Positions 42,669-52,325 of a stretch of 61,327 nucleotides of DNA are shown here, in pieces; the first letter of the stretch is position 1, and every line of letters begins with the position of its first letter. The translations under genes and the position numbers were made by a program. This DNA comes from Acidimicrobiia bacterium (lineage in GTDB: Bacteria; Actinomycetota; Acidimicrobiia; IMCC26256; JAMXLJ01), in the NCBI GenBank assembly GCA_024281095.1, contig JAMXLJ010000162.1, positions 1-61,327 of the forward strand. The letters run 5' to 3'. The notes under the pieces are model-generated. The model made no database searches and was not told where the DNA came from. It worked only from the letters and a program-made list of their open reading frames with translations.

Positions 42669-43898
42669 TTGCGGACCGCCACGGCAGCAGGTCACGCGTC
42701 CGGCGCCGACGTCGTGGTGCAGCACCGGGAGCCGGGCACCGCTTCCGGCCGGCACGTCGTCGCCGTGACCGCGGCGTATGCCGCCGTCGCGCTCGGGCTG
42801 TTCGCCGCCGGGATGGTTTCCATGCGCTGGTTCGGCGTCGCACACCACAACGGCGCGCCGGTGCCCCGGGGCTTCATCGACGCGTGGAACCGCTGGGACG
42901 CGAGCTGGTATCGGCGCATCGCCAACGACGGATACTCGTACGTGCCGGGTCACCAATCGACCGTGGCGTTCTTCCCGGCCTACCCCCTGCTGATGCGGGC
43001 ACTCGGTGCTGTGATGCGCGTATCCGTCGCGGGCATGGTGGTGACGATCGCGAGCGGTGCCGCGGCGATCGCGCTGTTCAGCGCGTGGACACGCCGGTTC
43101 GTCGATCCGCGCACGAGCCTGCTCGCGGTGGCGATGCTCCTCGTGTACCCGTACGCGTTCTACCTGTACGGCGCGGTGTACAGCGACGCGTTCTTCCTCG
43201 CGCTCGCCCTGGCGTCGTTCGTGCTCCTCGAATCGGGCCGGCCGTGGCTCAGCGGATTGTGCGGCGCGGCCGCGGCCGCGGCGCGCCCGGTCGGCGTCGC
43301 GCTGGTCGTCGCGCTCGCCCTCCGAAGCCTGGAGTTGCGGCGTCGCAACGCGACACCCGCGTCGCCCGCGTCGCCCGCGTCACCGTCGTCGGGGCAACGG
43401 ATCGACGTCGTGACGTTCGTCCCCGCCCTCCTGACCGTCGCCGGGCTCGTCGCCTACATCATCTTCTTGTGGCAGCGGTTCCGGGCGCCACTGGCTTTCG
43501 TCGACACCGAAGCCGGATGGCACCAGGCGCCCGGGCCGGCGACATGGCTGAAGTTCTCGTTCTTCGACCATCTCATGCACCAGAACGCCTTCGGCATCGC
43601 CCGCTACTCCGCCCACGCGGTGATGACGCTCGTCGCCCTGGCCTTCGTACCGACGGTCTGGCGGCGGTTCGGGCGCGCCTACGGCGTGTACTGCCTGATC
43701 GCAATCCTCGTGCCCGCCGTCTCGACCAAGGACTTCTTCAGCATGGCGCGCTACGTCCTCGCGGCATTTCCGTGCTTCGCAGCCGCGGCCACACAACTGT
43801 CGTCGCACAGGATCGGAGCGCGAGTCGAGATCGCGACCAGTGCCGCGCTGTTGCTCCTGCTCTGCGTGATGTTCAACCGCGGCTACTACATCTCCTGA
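42669..43898 (+). CDS. PIG-V-like mannosyltransferase (GT-C membrane protein)
   Basis: 409 residues with about nine membrane helices. The first extracytoplasmic loop AWNRWDASWYRRIANDGY (W-D-x-x-W-Y) and FFPAYPLLMRAL match the PIG-V/GT76-like group of actinobacteria, which transfer a hexose from a polyprenyl donor. A triple TPASPASPASP coding repeat lies near residue 225. The start is TTG, with AGGA eight bases upstream; a later start is possible. The gene is followed closely by a ChbG-like deacetylase in the same direction, suggesting a surface glycan unit. The acceptor is unknown. Confidence 0.82.
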   Translation: MRTATAAGHASGADVVVQHREPGTASGRHVVAVTAAYAAVALGLFAAGMVSMRWFGVAHHNGAPVPRGFIDAWNRWDASWYRRIANDGYSYVPGHQSTVAFFPAYPLLMRALGAVMRVSVAGMVVTIASGAAAIALFSAWTRRFVDPRTSLLAVAMLLVYPYAFYLYGAVYSDAFFLALALASFVLLESGRPWLSGLCGAAAAAARPVGVALVVALALRSLELRRRNATPASPASPASPSSGQRIDVVTFVPALLTVAGLVAYIIFLWQRFRAPLAFVDTEAGWHQAPGPATWLKFSFFDHLMHQNAFGIARYSAHAVMTLVALAFVPTVWRRFGRAYGVYCLIAILVPAVSTKDFFSMARYVLAAFPCFAAAATQLSSHRIGARVEIATSAALLLLLCVMFNRGYYIS

Positions 43899-43905
43899 GC
43901 ATGCG

Positions 43906-44868
43906 ATGAGCCACGACTTGCCTCCCGTGCCGCGAGCGCTCATCGTCAACGCCGACGACTACGCGCTGACGGACGGGATCTCGCTCGGCATTCTGCGCGC
44001 CGCACAGCACGGCGTCGTGACGAGTACCTCCGTGCTCGCAGTCGGCCCGTCGTTCGAACGGGCCGCGCGCTGGCTCGCCGACGCCGGCGACATCGGAGTG
44101 GGCGTCCATTTCGCGGTGGTGGGCGAGGATCCTCCGTTGCTCCCGGCCCGCGAGATCCGGACGCTCGTCGACCGGCGCGGACGCTTCCCGACCACATGGA
44201 AGGCGTTCGCCGCGCGCGCGGGCTCGGGACGAGTGGACCCCGACGACGTCGCCAGGGAGCTCGCCGCGCAGATCGAACGCGTCGCCTCGATCGGACATCC
44301 GATCACCCACGTCGACGCGCACCAGCACCTCCAGCTCTGGCCTCTGGTCGGCCGCACGATCGTCGCACTCGCGGCGCGGTTCCGCGTTGCCGCGATCCGG
44401 GTTCCCGGGGTCTCCCCCGCTCATCCGCTCTCGATGCCCGTCGCCCTGCTCGGAGCGCGCCTGCGGCGGCTCGCGACCCGCAGCGGGCTACTCGTACCCG
44501 ATCGAAGCGTCGGGATCGACGTCGCCGGGAAGCTCGAACCGGCACGGCTGCGCATCACGCTCCGGCGCCTCGCACGGTCGCGCGCCAGCCTGGTGGAGCT
44601 CACGGTGCACCCGGGCGAACAGCTCGACCCGCAACGGGCGCGGTACGACTGGGGATACCGGTGGTCCGACGAGCTCACCGCGCTCACCGACGCCGGCACA
44701 CGCCAGCTGGTGCAACGGCTCGGGTTCCGGCTCGCGAACTACTCCAGCGCGCTGGGAGCGACGGCGCCTCGCGGCGCCGAGATGGTCTTCGGCATCGCGG
44801 ACCCGTCCAGGTGGTCGGACTCGTTGCCGTCGCGGCGCGACAGGGTGCACTACCCCGGTCGGATGTGA
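43906..44868 (+). CDS. ChbG/YdjC-like carbohydrate deacetylase
   Basis: 320 residues. Metal-binding start LIVNADDYAL near 13-22, GVGVHF at 65-70 and HVDAHQHLQLWPL near 125-137 match the YdjC family. Family members deacetylate N-acetylated sugars such as chitobiose or hopanoid-linked glucosamine. ATG 43906 lies seven bases after the mannosyltransferase stop, which suggests co-transcription. Its substrate could be a sugar placed by the neighbouring mannosyltransferase; that link is inference. Confidence 0.9.
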   Translation: MSHDLPPVPRALIVNADDYALTDGISLGILRAAQHGVVTSTSVLAVGPSFERAARWLADAGDIGVGVHFAVVGEDPPLLPAREIRTLVDRRGRFPTTWKAFAARAGSGRVDPDDVARELAAQIERVASIGHPITHVDAHQHLQLWPLVGRTIVALAARFRVAAIRVPGVSPAHPLSMPVALLGARLRRLATRSGLLVPDRSVGIDVAGKLEPARLRITLRRLARSRASLVELTVHPGEQLDPQRARYDWGYRWSDELTALTDAGTRQLVQRLGFRLANYSSALGATAPRGAEMVFGIADPSRWSDSLPSRRDRVHYPGRM

Positions 44869-44881
44869 CGTCCCGGCGCGA

Positions 44882-47545
44882 CTACAGGTCGCGAAGCGCC
44901 CCGACCGACACCCGAGCCGCGGTGCGCACCGTCACGACCGCGGCCGTCGCAACCGCAGCCGCCGCGATGAGGGCAACGAGCAGCAGGTAGCTCCACGGCA
45001 CCGACAACGCCGCGGGCGGCGGGTCGAACACGCCGGTGAGCACCTTCACGAGCATCTCGGCCAGAGCCCACCCCGTGATCGCGCCGAGCACGACACCGCC
45101 GACGCTCACGACGATCGCCTCGGTCCAGACGAAGCCGGCGAGCTGGCGGCGTCGGGCACCCAGCGCGGCGGTGATCGCGAACGTCCGGCCCCGCTCCGCG
45201 AGCCCAAGCGCGAGAAGCAGCCCGGTCGAGGCCGCCGCGAGCACGACGGCGAAGCCGAGCTCGACACGGGTCAGGCCGGAAAGGTCGACGGCCGTCAAGC
45301 TCGATCCCACCACTTTGCGCGTCGTGGTGATGTCGGTCACCGTCGCCGCAGGGCCGAGGCGCGAACGCAGCCGAGCCGCGACGACACCCGGCGAGGTGCC
45401 TCCCGTGTCGACGAGGAACGCACCGACGGCTGCTGAACCCGTCTGACGCGAGACGTAGTCCACATTCGCGACGAAGAAACTGTCGCGTGGCGCAGTCGGA
45501 AACTCCTTGACAACGCCGACATAGTGGAATGGAACCGCGCGGAACTGCTTCGTGTTCGCGTCCTGCAAGCGCAGGTTGACCGTGTCGCCCTGGTTCAGTT
45601 GGAAGTCCTTGACTGTCTCCGCGCTCACGAGCAGTGCATCGGGCTCGCGCTGCAGACGTTGCATCAGCTGCCGCGCGGCGCCGCCTTGGAAGTACGCGTC
45701 CTGCAACTTCGTCGCGTCGACGATCGTCGACGGGCGAACACCGAACAGGTCCTGCAGATCGGCGCCGACGTACGCGAACCGATGCTGCAGCGGCTCGACG
45801 TGTCGCACACCGCGTGTGGCCGAGATGGCGCGGGCATCGACCACGGCGGCGTCGGAGACCGGCGGCAGGCTCACGGTGACGTCGGCGCCATTCGTCAGCC
45901 GCGCGTCGACCTCGGCTTGGGCACGGTACGTCGTGTTGAACACCGCCGTCGACGCGGCGAACGCGACGGTGAGCGCGACCAGCATCAGCCCGCGCGCGAC
46001 GACGCGGTGCTGGCGCGCCATCGAAGCTGCGACTGCGCCGGCGAGCGGACCCGCAAACGGACGGGCCACGCGGCGCACCGCGCCGCGCGCACGCGCCGCG
46101 AACAGCGCGGCGATGCGCCACGCGAGCAATGCGGCGCCGGCCCACAGCAGCGCGGGGCCGCCGAGGGCCCAATAGCTGACCGATATCGACGGCGTGCCCT
46201 CGGGCGCGAGCACCAGCTGGTAGCCGGTTCGGCTCGTCAGCCAGAACACCAACGCGGATCCGGCGAGCAGCAGGAAGTCGAGCCCAAATCGTGTCCAGCG
46301 GGGTAGGCGCGCTCGGCCGACGGGAACGCGGGCCGACGCGATCGTCGCGCGACGCGCGTCGCGCCACGCGGGAATGGCGATCGTCGCGGCGGCGATGACG
46401 AGACCGGCCATCGCTGCCATCGCGCTCCAAACCACCGCCGATGTCGTCGTCGCGCCGAACCGTACGGTGCCGAACGCGCTGCCTCCGACGACGGCGGCTG
46501 CGCCGAGCCCCGCGACGGCGCCTGTGCCGGCGACGAGCGCGGTCTCCGCGATCGCCAACGTCATGAGCTGACGCACCGTTGCACCACGGGTGCGCAGCAG
46601 GGCCTGCTCCTGCCGGCGACGTTGCGCGCCCGTCGCCGCCACCGCGGCGGTGAGCAGCCCGGCGAGCAATGCGCCGGGCACGCCGAGGAAGAGGAACAGC
46701 GCCTGCGCGTAGAGCGCGTCGCTCCTGGCCGAGGCGAGCGTGCTCCCGAGGTTGTCGCCGACGAGTCCTTGGCCGCTGAGCCGCGCCTCGAGATTGCGCG
46801 CCGCGCGGCTGACCGCGTTGTAGGCCGCGGCGGGGTCGGGTGGAAGCGTTCGACTGAGCCGCGCGTGCGCCTGGAACCGCACGAGGTCGGGCCGAGTGGA
46901 GGCGAGCGGATCGAAGACCCGGTGCCAGTCGGCCATCGGAAGCAGCATCACCGTGTCGGGTGGCGCCTGAGGTTGCGAGCCCGCCGGCGCGCCGACCGTC
47001 TGGAACAGGGAGTTGGCGTCCGGAAGATCGACGATCCCGTCCACCGTCACGTCGACCGGCGGCAGGCCGGCGCGCCCGATCGCGATCGTGTCGCCCGGCG
47101 CGACGCGGAGGTTTGCCGCGGTCTGCTGGGCGACGAGGACACCGTCCCCCCGCCCGGCGAGATCACGTACGACACTTGGGAACGCCGAGCGGTACCCGGC
47201 GGGAAGACCCAGCACGACGCCCGCACCCGTGGTCTGCACCGTGCCGTGGGTCGACGCCCGGAGCGCGCTCGTCGTCGCGTACCCCACCGGCAACGCGACC
47301 CGTACCCGGCTCGCGTGCCGGGTCACGCCCAACACCGCGGCCGGGTCCGCGCCCACGGCCGCCTCGACCTGCCAGTCGACCGAGACGTTCCCGGCGGCAC
47401 GGCGGGTCATCGTCGCCTTGGAGCCCGACAGGAAGGCACCGATCGAAGCGAGCAGGGCCACCGCGACGGCTACACCGGCCGCGATCGCAGCAAGACGCGC
47501 GAACCGTCTCGACAGCAGACCGCGCAGCCAGGTCAGTGTGAGCAC
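44882..47545 (-). CDS. FtsX-like permease of an ABC exporter
   Basis: 887 residues. An N-terminal membrane helix (about 13-38), a large extracytoplasmic domain, groups of membrane helices in the middle and at the C-terminus (with ALGARRRQLAGFVWTEAIVVSVGGVVLGAITGWAL, read in segments) and the alternating FtsX/MacB arrangement. It is about twice the length of a normal MacB permease and holds two FtsX units, so it may act alone as the membrane part. It overlaps the start of the adjacent ATPase by 13 bases. Probably moves lipids, lipoproteins or peptides out of the membrane; the cargo is unknown. Confidence 0.87.
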   Translation of the reverse strand: MLTLTWLRGLLSRRFARLAAIAAGVAVAVALLASIGAFLSGSKATMTRRAAGNVSVDWQVEAAVGADPAAVLGVTRHASRVRVALPVGYATTSALRASTHGTVQTTGAGVVLGLPAGYRSAFPSVVRDLAGRGDGVLVAQQTAANLRVAPGDTIAIGRAGLPPVDVTVDGIVDLPDANSLFQTVGAPAGSQPQAPPDTVMLLPMADWHRVFDPLASTRPDLVRFQAHARLSRTLPPDPAAAYNAVSRAARNLEARLSGQGLVGDNLGSTLASARSDALYAQALFLFLGVPGALLAGLLTAAVAATGAQRRRQEQALLRTRGATVRQLMTLAIAETALVAGTGAVAGLGAAAVVGGSAFGTVRFGATTTSAVVWSAMAAMAGLVIAAATIAIPAWRDARRATIASARVPVGRARLPRWTRFGLDFLLLAGSALVFWLTSRTGYQLVLAPEGTPSISVSYWALGGPALLWAGAALLAWRIAALFAARARGAVRRVARPFAGPLAGAVAASMARQHRVVARGLMLVALTVAFAASTAVFNTTYRAQAEVDARLTNGADVTVSLPPVSDAAVVDARAISATRGVRHVEPLQHRFAYVGADLQDLFGVRPSTIVDATKLQDAYFQGGAARQLMQRLQREPDALLVSAETVKDFQLNQGDTVNLRLQDANTKQFRAVPFHYVGVVKEFPTAPRDSFFVANVDYVSRQTGSAAVGAFLVDTGGTSPGVVAARLRSRLGPAATVTDITTTRKVVGSSLTAVDLSGLTRVELGFAVVLAAASTGLLLALGLAERGRTFAITAALGARRRQLAGFVWTEAIVVSVGGVVLGAITGWALAEMLVKVLTGVFDPPPAALSVPWSYLLLVALIAAAAVATAAVVTVRTAARVSVGALRDL

Positions 47546-48204
47546 GCGACGTCTCCGGTGCCGAGCCGGCCGTCGGTCACCGTCCAGTGCTCGGCGAGGC
47601 GGCTCGAAACCGACGGATCATGGGTGCACACCACGAGCGCGGCCGACGACTCCCATGCGGCGCGGATCAGCACCTCCATCACGGCGCTGCCGGTCTCGTG
47701 ATCGAGCTGGCCGGTCGGCTCGTCGGCCAGGATCAGTCTCGGTCGAGGCGCGAGCGCGCGCGCGATCGCGATCCGTTGCAGCTGACCGCCGGAGAGCTCC
47801 TCCGGCAGCTTGTGCGCGAGATCGTCGAGCGCGAGCAGCGCGAGAGCTTCGTGCGCGACCGCACACGCCTCGCGCTCGCCCCACCCCATGATGAACAAGG
47901 GCAGCGCCACGTTCTCGAGCACGTCGAGCGGTGCCACGAGACTCGGCCCTTGGAAGACGATACCGACCGCCCCCGGCCGCAGACCGTCTCGGTCTCCCAG
48001 TCCCGGCCACTGGACGGAGCCGGTGGTCGGCGCGTCGAGCCCTGCGAGAAGGTGCAACAGCGTCGACTTTCCAGACCCGGAAGGTCCGGTGATCGCGATT
48101 CGTTGTTCACTGCGGATCTCGCAGGTGACGTCGTGCAGCGCGACGACGGCCGCAGGGCCGGTCCCGAAGACGCGGCCGGCGTTGACGCAGCGCACCAACG
48201 TCAT
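47533..48204 (-). CDS. ABC transporter ATPase (LolD/MacB-type)
   Basis: 223 residues. Walker A GPSGSGKST, signature LSGGQLQRIAIARAL, Walker B LILADEPTG, followed by the D-loop QLDHETG. LolD/MacB-like ATPases energise FtsX-family permeases. It overlaps the permease by 13 bases and the upstream ATPase by four bases, so it is part of a tight operon. It is one of two ATPases for one permease. Confidence 0.93.
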   Translation of the reverse strand: MTLVRCVNAGRVFGTGPAAVVALHDVTCEIRSEQRIAITGPSGSGKSTLLHLLAGLDAPTTGSVQWPGLGDRDGLRPGAVGIVFQGPSLVAPLDVLENVALPLFIMGWGEREACAVAHEALALLALDDLAHKLPEELSGGQLQRIAIARALAPRPRLILADEPTGQLDHETGSAVMEVLIRAAWESSAALVVCTHDPSVSSRLAEHWTVTDGRLGTGDVACSH

Positions 48205-48863
48205 GAGCTCAGCGCTCCGTCTCGCATCTTCAACACCCGGTCTGCAGCGGACGCAACCGCTTCGTTGTGTGTCACCACGAGCACCGCGGCGCCCGCGGCC
48301 GCCCGTTCGACCAACAGGTGCACCACCCGCTGCGCGCTTCCCGCGTCGAGCTCGCCAGTGGGTTCGTCGGCCAGCACGACCTGTGGGTCGTTCGCAACCG
48401 CGACCGCGAGGCCGGCCCGTGCCATCTCACCGCCCGAGAGGTGCGACGGCCGGGCGCCGGCCCGAGCCGCAAGCCCGACGGAATCGAGGATCTCGTGGAC
48501 CGGACGAGCGGGGCCGCGTCCAGCGAGCCGTTGCACGACGCGTACGTTCGCGGCGACGGTGAGGTGCTCGAGCAAATTCACCGACTGGTAGAGCATGCCG
48601 ATGTTGCGCGACCTGACGCGGGCCCGTTCCGGCTCGGGCCGGCGCGAGATCGGCCTTCCGCCCAGCTGCACCATTCCGCCGTCGGGATCGTCGAGACCGG
48701 CCAGACACGCGAGCAAGGTGGACTTGCCGGAGCCCGACGGGCCGGTGACCGCGACGACCTCGCCCGCCTCCACCGACAAGGAGACGCCGCGCAGTGCGAG
48801 CACCTCGTCGTCGCCGGCGTGATAGAAGCGGTAGAGGTTCGTCGCCTCGAGTGGCGCCGTCAT
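48201..48863 (-). CDS. ABC transporter ATPase (LolD/MacB-type)
   Basis: 220 residues. Walker A GPSGSGKST, signature LSGGEMARAGLAVAVA, Walker B VVLADEPTG, D-loop ELDAGS. The ATG at 48863 overlaps the lipoprotein stop by four bases; an ATG two codons earlier is also in frame. Its LSGGE signature lacks the usual Gln-Gln-R pattern (GEMAR instead of GQQQR), which differs from the ATPase next to it. The two ATPases could form a heterodimer on the double FtsX permease. Confidence 0.9.
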   Translation of the reverse strand: MTAPLEATNLYRFYHAGDDEVLALRGVSLSVEAGEVVAVTGPSGSGKSTLLACLAGLDDPDGGMVQLGGRPISRRPEPERARVRSRNIGMLYQSVNLLEHLTVAANVRVVQRLAGRGPARPVHEILDSVGLAARAGARPSHLSGGEMARAGLAVAVANDPQVVLADEPTGELDAGSAQRVVHLLVERAAAGAAVLVVTHNEAVASAADRVLKMRDGALSS

Positions 48864-49525
48864 TGCCATGTGAACGAGTCGGTGATGGTCTTCCAGGGGT
48901 CGACGTTGTCGGAGCCCTTCGGTCCCGACAGCGTCACGGTGACGAGCATCCCGTTCTTCCAGAAGTCGTAGCGCTCGACGTCGAGCACGACGTACTTGTT
49001 CGTCACCGGATCGGTCGCACTGTTCGCCCGGTACGTCGTCAGGACCACCGTGCCGGCCGGCCGCGTCACCGTGGTGACGTCCTTCAGCGCGAAGCCGGCG
49101 TTCGTACTCTGCAGCTGCGGCACCGTGACCGATCGAACGGAGCCGACCGTCGGCGCCGCCGCTGCGGTGCCGCGATCGAGCCGCTCCGTGTTGAAGTGAT
49201 CCGTGAACACCGCGCCGGTCTGTGTGTCCGCACGCGCCCACCCCTGCGGAACCTTGATCTGGTAGCCCGCGCCGCCGTACGGCACGTACACCTGGGTGTC
49301 CGGAATGTCACCCGGTACGACGGCCTCCGAGGCGTTCGGGTTCACTCCGGTCCCACCGGCCCCGGTGCTCGAAACCGTGCCGCTCGCCGACGTGCTGGAC
49401 GCGTTCGCGGCTCCGTTCGACGTCTTGGGCGTCGCCTTGTTGCTCGAGCCCCCGCTGCACGACGACAGGAACACTGCAGCCGGTAGAAGCGCGCCGACAA
49501 CGACCGCGCGCCATGTGTGCGTCAT
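48860..49525 (-). CDS. Lipoprotein of the ABC exporter operon
   Basis: 221 residues. Signal peptide with lipobox LSSC at about residues 18-21, a low-complexity Ser/Ala/Gly/Thr linker (about 22-60), and a folded domain with VPYGGAGYQIKVPQGWAR and KTITDSFTWQ. The latter is reminiscent of small actinobacterial domains that follow a PsbP-like outline, but this is weak. The ATG at 49525 follows GGAGGG by five bases. As first gene of the exporter operon it may be the extracytoplasmic partner of the FtsX permease. Confidence 0.85.
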   Translation of the reverse strand: MTHTWRAVVVGALLPAAVFLSSCSGGSSNKATPKTSNGAANASSTSASGTVSSTGAGGTGVNPNASEAVVPGDIPDTQVYVPYGGAGYQIKVPQGWARADTQTGAVFTDHFNTERLDRGTAAAAPTVGSVRSVTVPQLQSTNAGFALKDVTTVTRPAGTVVLTTYRANSATDPVTNKYVVLDVERYDFWKNGMLVTVTLSGPKGSDNVDPWKTITDSFTWQ

Positions 49526-49657
49526 CAAGCCCTCCACTCGTGGAAGAGGCGACCGACGGTACGGGACCGCGCGTCAGCGCCGGCTCAGGTGACGGTTAGC
49601 GCCCGGCAAACATCCGCGCGTCCCTCCGCAGCACGATCGTCGTCGTAACCTGGCGCC

Positions 49658-50338
49658 GTGAGCGCCCGCGTCCTGGTAGTGGAAGACGACGACGCGATCG
49701 GCGCGCCTCTCGCGCGCACGCTCGAGCATCAGGGTTACGAGGTGCAGTGGGCTCACGAGGGTCGCGAAGCGCTCACGACTGCGAAGACGAGGCCTCCGCA
49801 GCTCGTGATCCTCGACCTCGGCCTCCCCGACGTCGACGGCGTCGACGTATGTCGCGAGCTGCGCGCAATGCTTCCCTACGCCGGGATCGTGATCCTCACC
49901 GCTCGACACGACGAGGTGGATGTCGTCGTCGGGCTCGACGCAGGCGCGAACGATTACGTGACGAAGCCGTTCCGGCTCGCGGAGCTGCTCGCGCGCCTAC
50001 GCGTCCAGCTACGCGACAACTTGAGTGAGGCGACGGAGCTCCGGGTCGGAGACGTCGTCGTCGACGTCACCGCGAGACGCGCCTTCGCCGCGGACACCGA
50101 GCTCGAGCTGCGTCCGCGCGAGTTCGACCTCCTGGCACTCTTTGCGCAGGAACCGGGACGGGTGCTCACACGCGAGCGGATCATGACCGAGCTTTGGGAC
50201 GAGCACTGGTACGGATCGACCAAGACGCTCGACGTCCATGTTTCCGCGCTTCGGCGCAAGCTCGCCGCCGATCCGTCCGCGAGGCGGCCCGTCATCACCG
50301 GCCTGCGCGGTGTGGGATACCGGCTCGACGTCCAGTGA
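49658..50338 (+). CDS. OmpR/PhoB-family response regulator
   Basis: 226 residues. Receiver with E9/D10/D11, phospho-acceptor D53 in VILDLGLPD, and TKPFRL; winged helix at about 130-222 (LRPREFDLLALFAQEPG, TLDVHVSALRRKL, GLRGVGYRLD). GTG start. Its end overlaps the kinase GTG by four bases (GTGA). It is divergent from the ABC exporter operon, which it may regulate, as is common for antimicrobial-peptide-like export systems. Confidence 0.95.
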   Translation: MSARVLVVEDDDAIGAPLARTLEHQGYEVQWAHEGREALTTAKTRPPQLVILDLGLPDVDGVDVCRELRAMLPYAGIVILTARHDEVDVVVGLDAGANDYVTKPFRLAELLARLRVQLRDNLSEATELRVGDVVVDVTARRAFAADTELELRPREFDLLALFAQEPGRVLTRERIMTELWDEHWYGSTKTLDVHVSALRRKLAADPSARRPVITGLRGVGYRLDVQ

Positions 50339-51642
50339 AGCGCCGGATCCTCGTCTCGATCGTCGCCGTCTCCGCGATCGCGTTGGTCATCCTCGGCGTG
50401 CCGCTCGGTATCGCCGTGCAACGGCTGTATCGCAACGAGGAGATCGTGCGACTCGAGCGCGAAGCCGCGCAGGCGACTCGCTCGATCGACCCCGCGCTGG
50501 CGACTGCGGGCGATCCGATCGAGCTCTCGAGCGGCTCGCGCGAGCTCGCGCTCGCGTTCTACGGTGTGGACGGCGTTCGCGCCGCCGGCCGCGGTCCGAC
50601 TCGTGCCGACCAGGTGGTCCGGGCGGCGCTGCGCGGCAAGGCGTCGGATACGCATTCGGCCAACGGCCTCACCGTCTCGGTGCCCGTGTCGCGCTCGGAG
50701 GAGGTCGTGGGCGCGGTGCGTGCAGCCGCGCCCACGTGGGTCGTGACCGATCGGGTGCATCGAGCCTGGCTCTTGATGGCGCTGATCGGGCTCGGCGCGG
50801 TGTCGGCCGCCGCCTTGATCGGAGGCTGGCTCTCGCGTCGCCTCACCGTCCCGCTGGAAGGTCTGGCACGCGACGCTCGACGGCTCGGCAACGGCGACTT
50901 CGCGACCCGGGCGCGCCGCAGCGGCGTCCGCGAGCTCGACGACGTCGCGACCGCGCTGGACGGGACCGCGAGCCGGCTGGGCACGCTGGTCGAACGCGAA
51001 CGCCGGTTCAGCAGCGACGCCTCGCACCAGTTGCGCACGCCGATCGCGGCCGTGCGGCTGCAGCTCGAGTCCGCGCTACTCGATCACCACGCGGATTCGG
51101 CGGCCGCGATCGGTGCCGCACTGCGCGAGCTCGACCGCCTCGAACAGACAGTTGAGGATCTTCTTGCTCTCGCGCGCGAACGGCATCACGACGTCGCGCC
51201 GCTCGCGCTCCGTGCGGTGCTCGACGACGTCGAGAGCGATTGGCGCGGCCGACTCGCCGCCACGGGCCGTCCGATTGTCGTGCGGGCGGATCAAGGCCTC
51301 CCGCTCGTGCACGCGTCGCGGGCCGCGACTCGCCAGATCCTCGACGTCCTGGTCGACAACGCGAGCCGCCACGGCGCGGGCGAGGTCCTCGTGAGCGCGC
51401 GACGGACCGAGCGCGGCGTCGTCGTCGAGGTCGCCGACGAAGGCCCGGGTATCGACGGTGACGCCGACGCGATCTGGGCTCGCGGCAACGGCGGCGGCCA
51501 CGGCATCGGGCTGTCGTTGGCGCGCTCGCTCGCCGAGACCGACGGCGGCCGGCTCGTGCTGGAGCGGGCCCGGCCCCACCCCGTCTTCGCACTCGTTTTC
51601 GGCCTCGACGGCAACCGCCCCGGCGACGAGTCCGCACCATGA
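50335..51642 (+). CDS. Two-component sensor histidine kinase
   Basis: 435 residues. First helix at about 5-27, a short extracytoplasmic loop (about 30-140), a second helix (about 143-165), HAMP, then HisKA with H231 in SHQLRTP. The catalytic domain has N-box DVLVDNASRHGAGE and G-box VADEGPGID, GGHGIGLSLARSLAE. The GTG start overlaps the regulator stop. The SHQLRTP form is common in actinobacterial kinases. The stimulus is unknown; the short sensor loop fits a membrane-stress or intramembrane sensor. Confidence 0.95.
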   Translation: MKRRILVSIVAVSAIALVILGVPLGIAVQRLYRNEEIVRLEREAAQATRSIDPALATAGDPIELSSGSRELALAFYGVDGVRAAGRGPTRADQVVRAALRGKASDTHSANGLTVSVPVSRSEEVVGAVRAAAPTWVVTDRVHRAWLLMALIGLGAVSAAALIGGWLSRRLTVPLEGLARDARRLGNGDFATRARRSGVRELDDVATALDGTASRLGTLVERERRFSSDASHQLRTPIAAVRLQLESALLDHHADSAAAIGAALRELDRLEQTVEDLLALARERHHDVAPLALRAVLDDVESDWRGRLAATGRPIVVRADQGLPLVHASRAATRQILDVLVDNASRHGAGEVLVSARRTERGVVVEVADEGPGIDGDADAIWARGNGGGHGIGLSLARSLAETDGGRLVLERARPHPVFALVFGLDGNRPGDESAP

Positions 51643-52325
51643 GCAGCTTCCCCGGACAGCACGAGCCGTCGAGCGCGGCACTCCTTCGGACTGCCGCCGC
51701 CGTGCTGGTGGTCCTTGTCGCCGGTGTAGCGATGGGCGAGGCGGTGAAGCACGGAGCGGTGCCGTTCGACACATCCGTCACACGGGACCTGTCGCGGTTC
51801 TCGCGGTTGCATCCCGCGTTTCGCTCGTTCATGCAGACGCTGACGTTCTTCGGATCGACCGCGTTTCTCGCGGTCGTCGTGTGCGTAGGAGCGGTCACGT
51901 CGTTCCTCCGCGGCGCGGCGGTCGCAGCGCGAGTCCGCGTCCTCGTGGCGCTGCGCCTCGTCCTGTACACGGGCCTCGGTGTTGCACTGACAACCGTGAT
52001 CAAGACGCTCGTCGAGCGTCCCCGGCCGGGCGCTGCACTGCGGCTCGTTCACGCAACCGGCTGGAGCTTCCCGTCGGGTCACGCGACGAACTCGACCATC
52101 GTGTACGGAGCGCTCGTGCTCTGGTTCGGCGCGGCGGTGCCCCGTCGCCGCGTCGCCGCGATCGGCGGCGTCGTCGCGGTGCTGGTCGCGGGCGTCGCAT
52201 GTTCCAGGCTCGCGCTCGGGGTGCACTGGATCTCCGACGTCGTCGGAGGGATGGTCCTGGGCACGGTGTGGCTCGCCCTGGTGCGACCACCGCTGCGCCC
52301 GTACGGGGCCGAGCCGGACGCGTGA
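51639..52325 (+). CDS. PAP2-family phosphatase
   Basis: 228 residues with about five or six membrane helices. The three PAP2 motifs are intact: KTLVERPRPG, PSGHAT, and SRLALGVHWISDVVGG. It dephosphorylates lipid phosphates such as undecaprenyl diphosphate or phosphatidic acid outside the membrane. The start overlaps the kinase stop by four bases (ATGA), so the operon is regulator-kinase-phosphatase. This arrangement suggests an envelope-stress response with adjusted lipid-carrier recycling. Confidence 0.93.
   Translation: MSSFPGQHEPSSAALLRTAAAVLVVLVAGVAMGEAVKHGAVPFDTSVTRDLSRFSRLHPAFRSFMQTLTFFGSTAFLAVVVCVGAVTSFLRGAAVAARVRVLVALRLVLYTGLGVALTTVIKTLVERPRPGAALRLVHATGWSFPSGHATNSTIVYGALVLWFGAAVPRRRVAAIGGVVAVLVAGVACSRLALGVHWISDVVGGMVLGTVWLALVRPPLRPYGAEPDA

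Noticed and set aside
43357-43384. Short tandem repeat CGCGTCGCC
   Set aside because: It is inside the PIG-V-like gene, keeps the frame and encodes a small Pro-Ala-Ser repeat; not a separate element.
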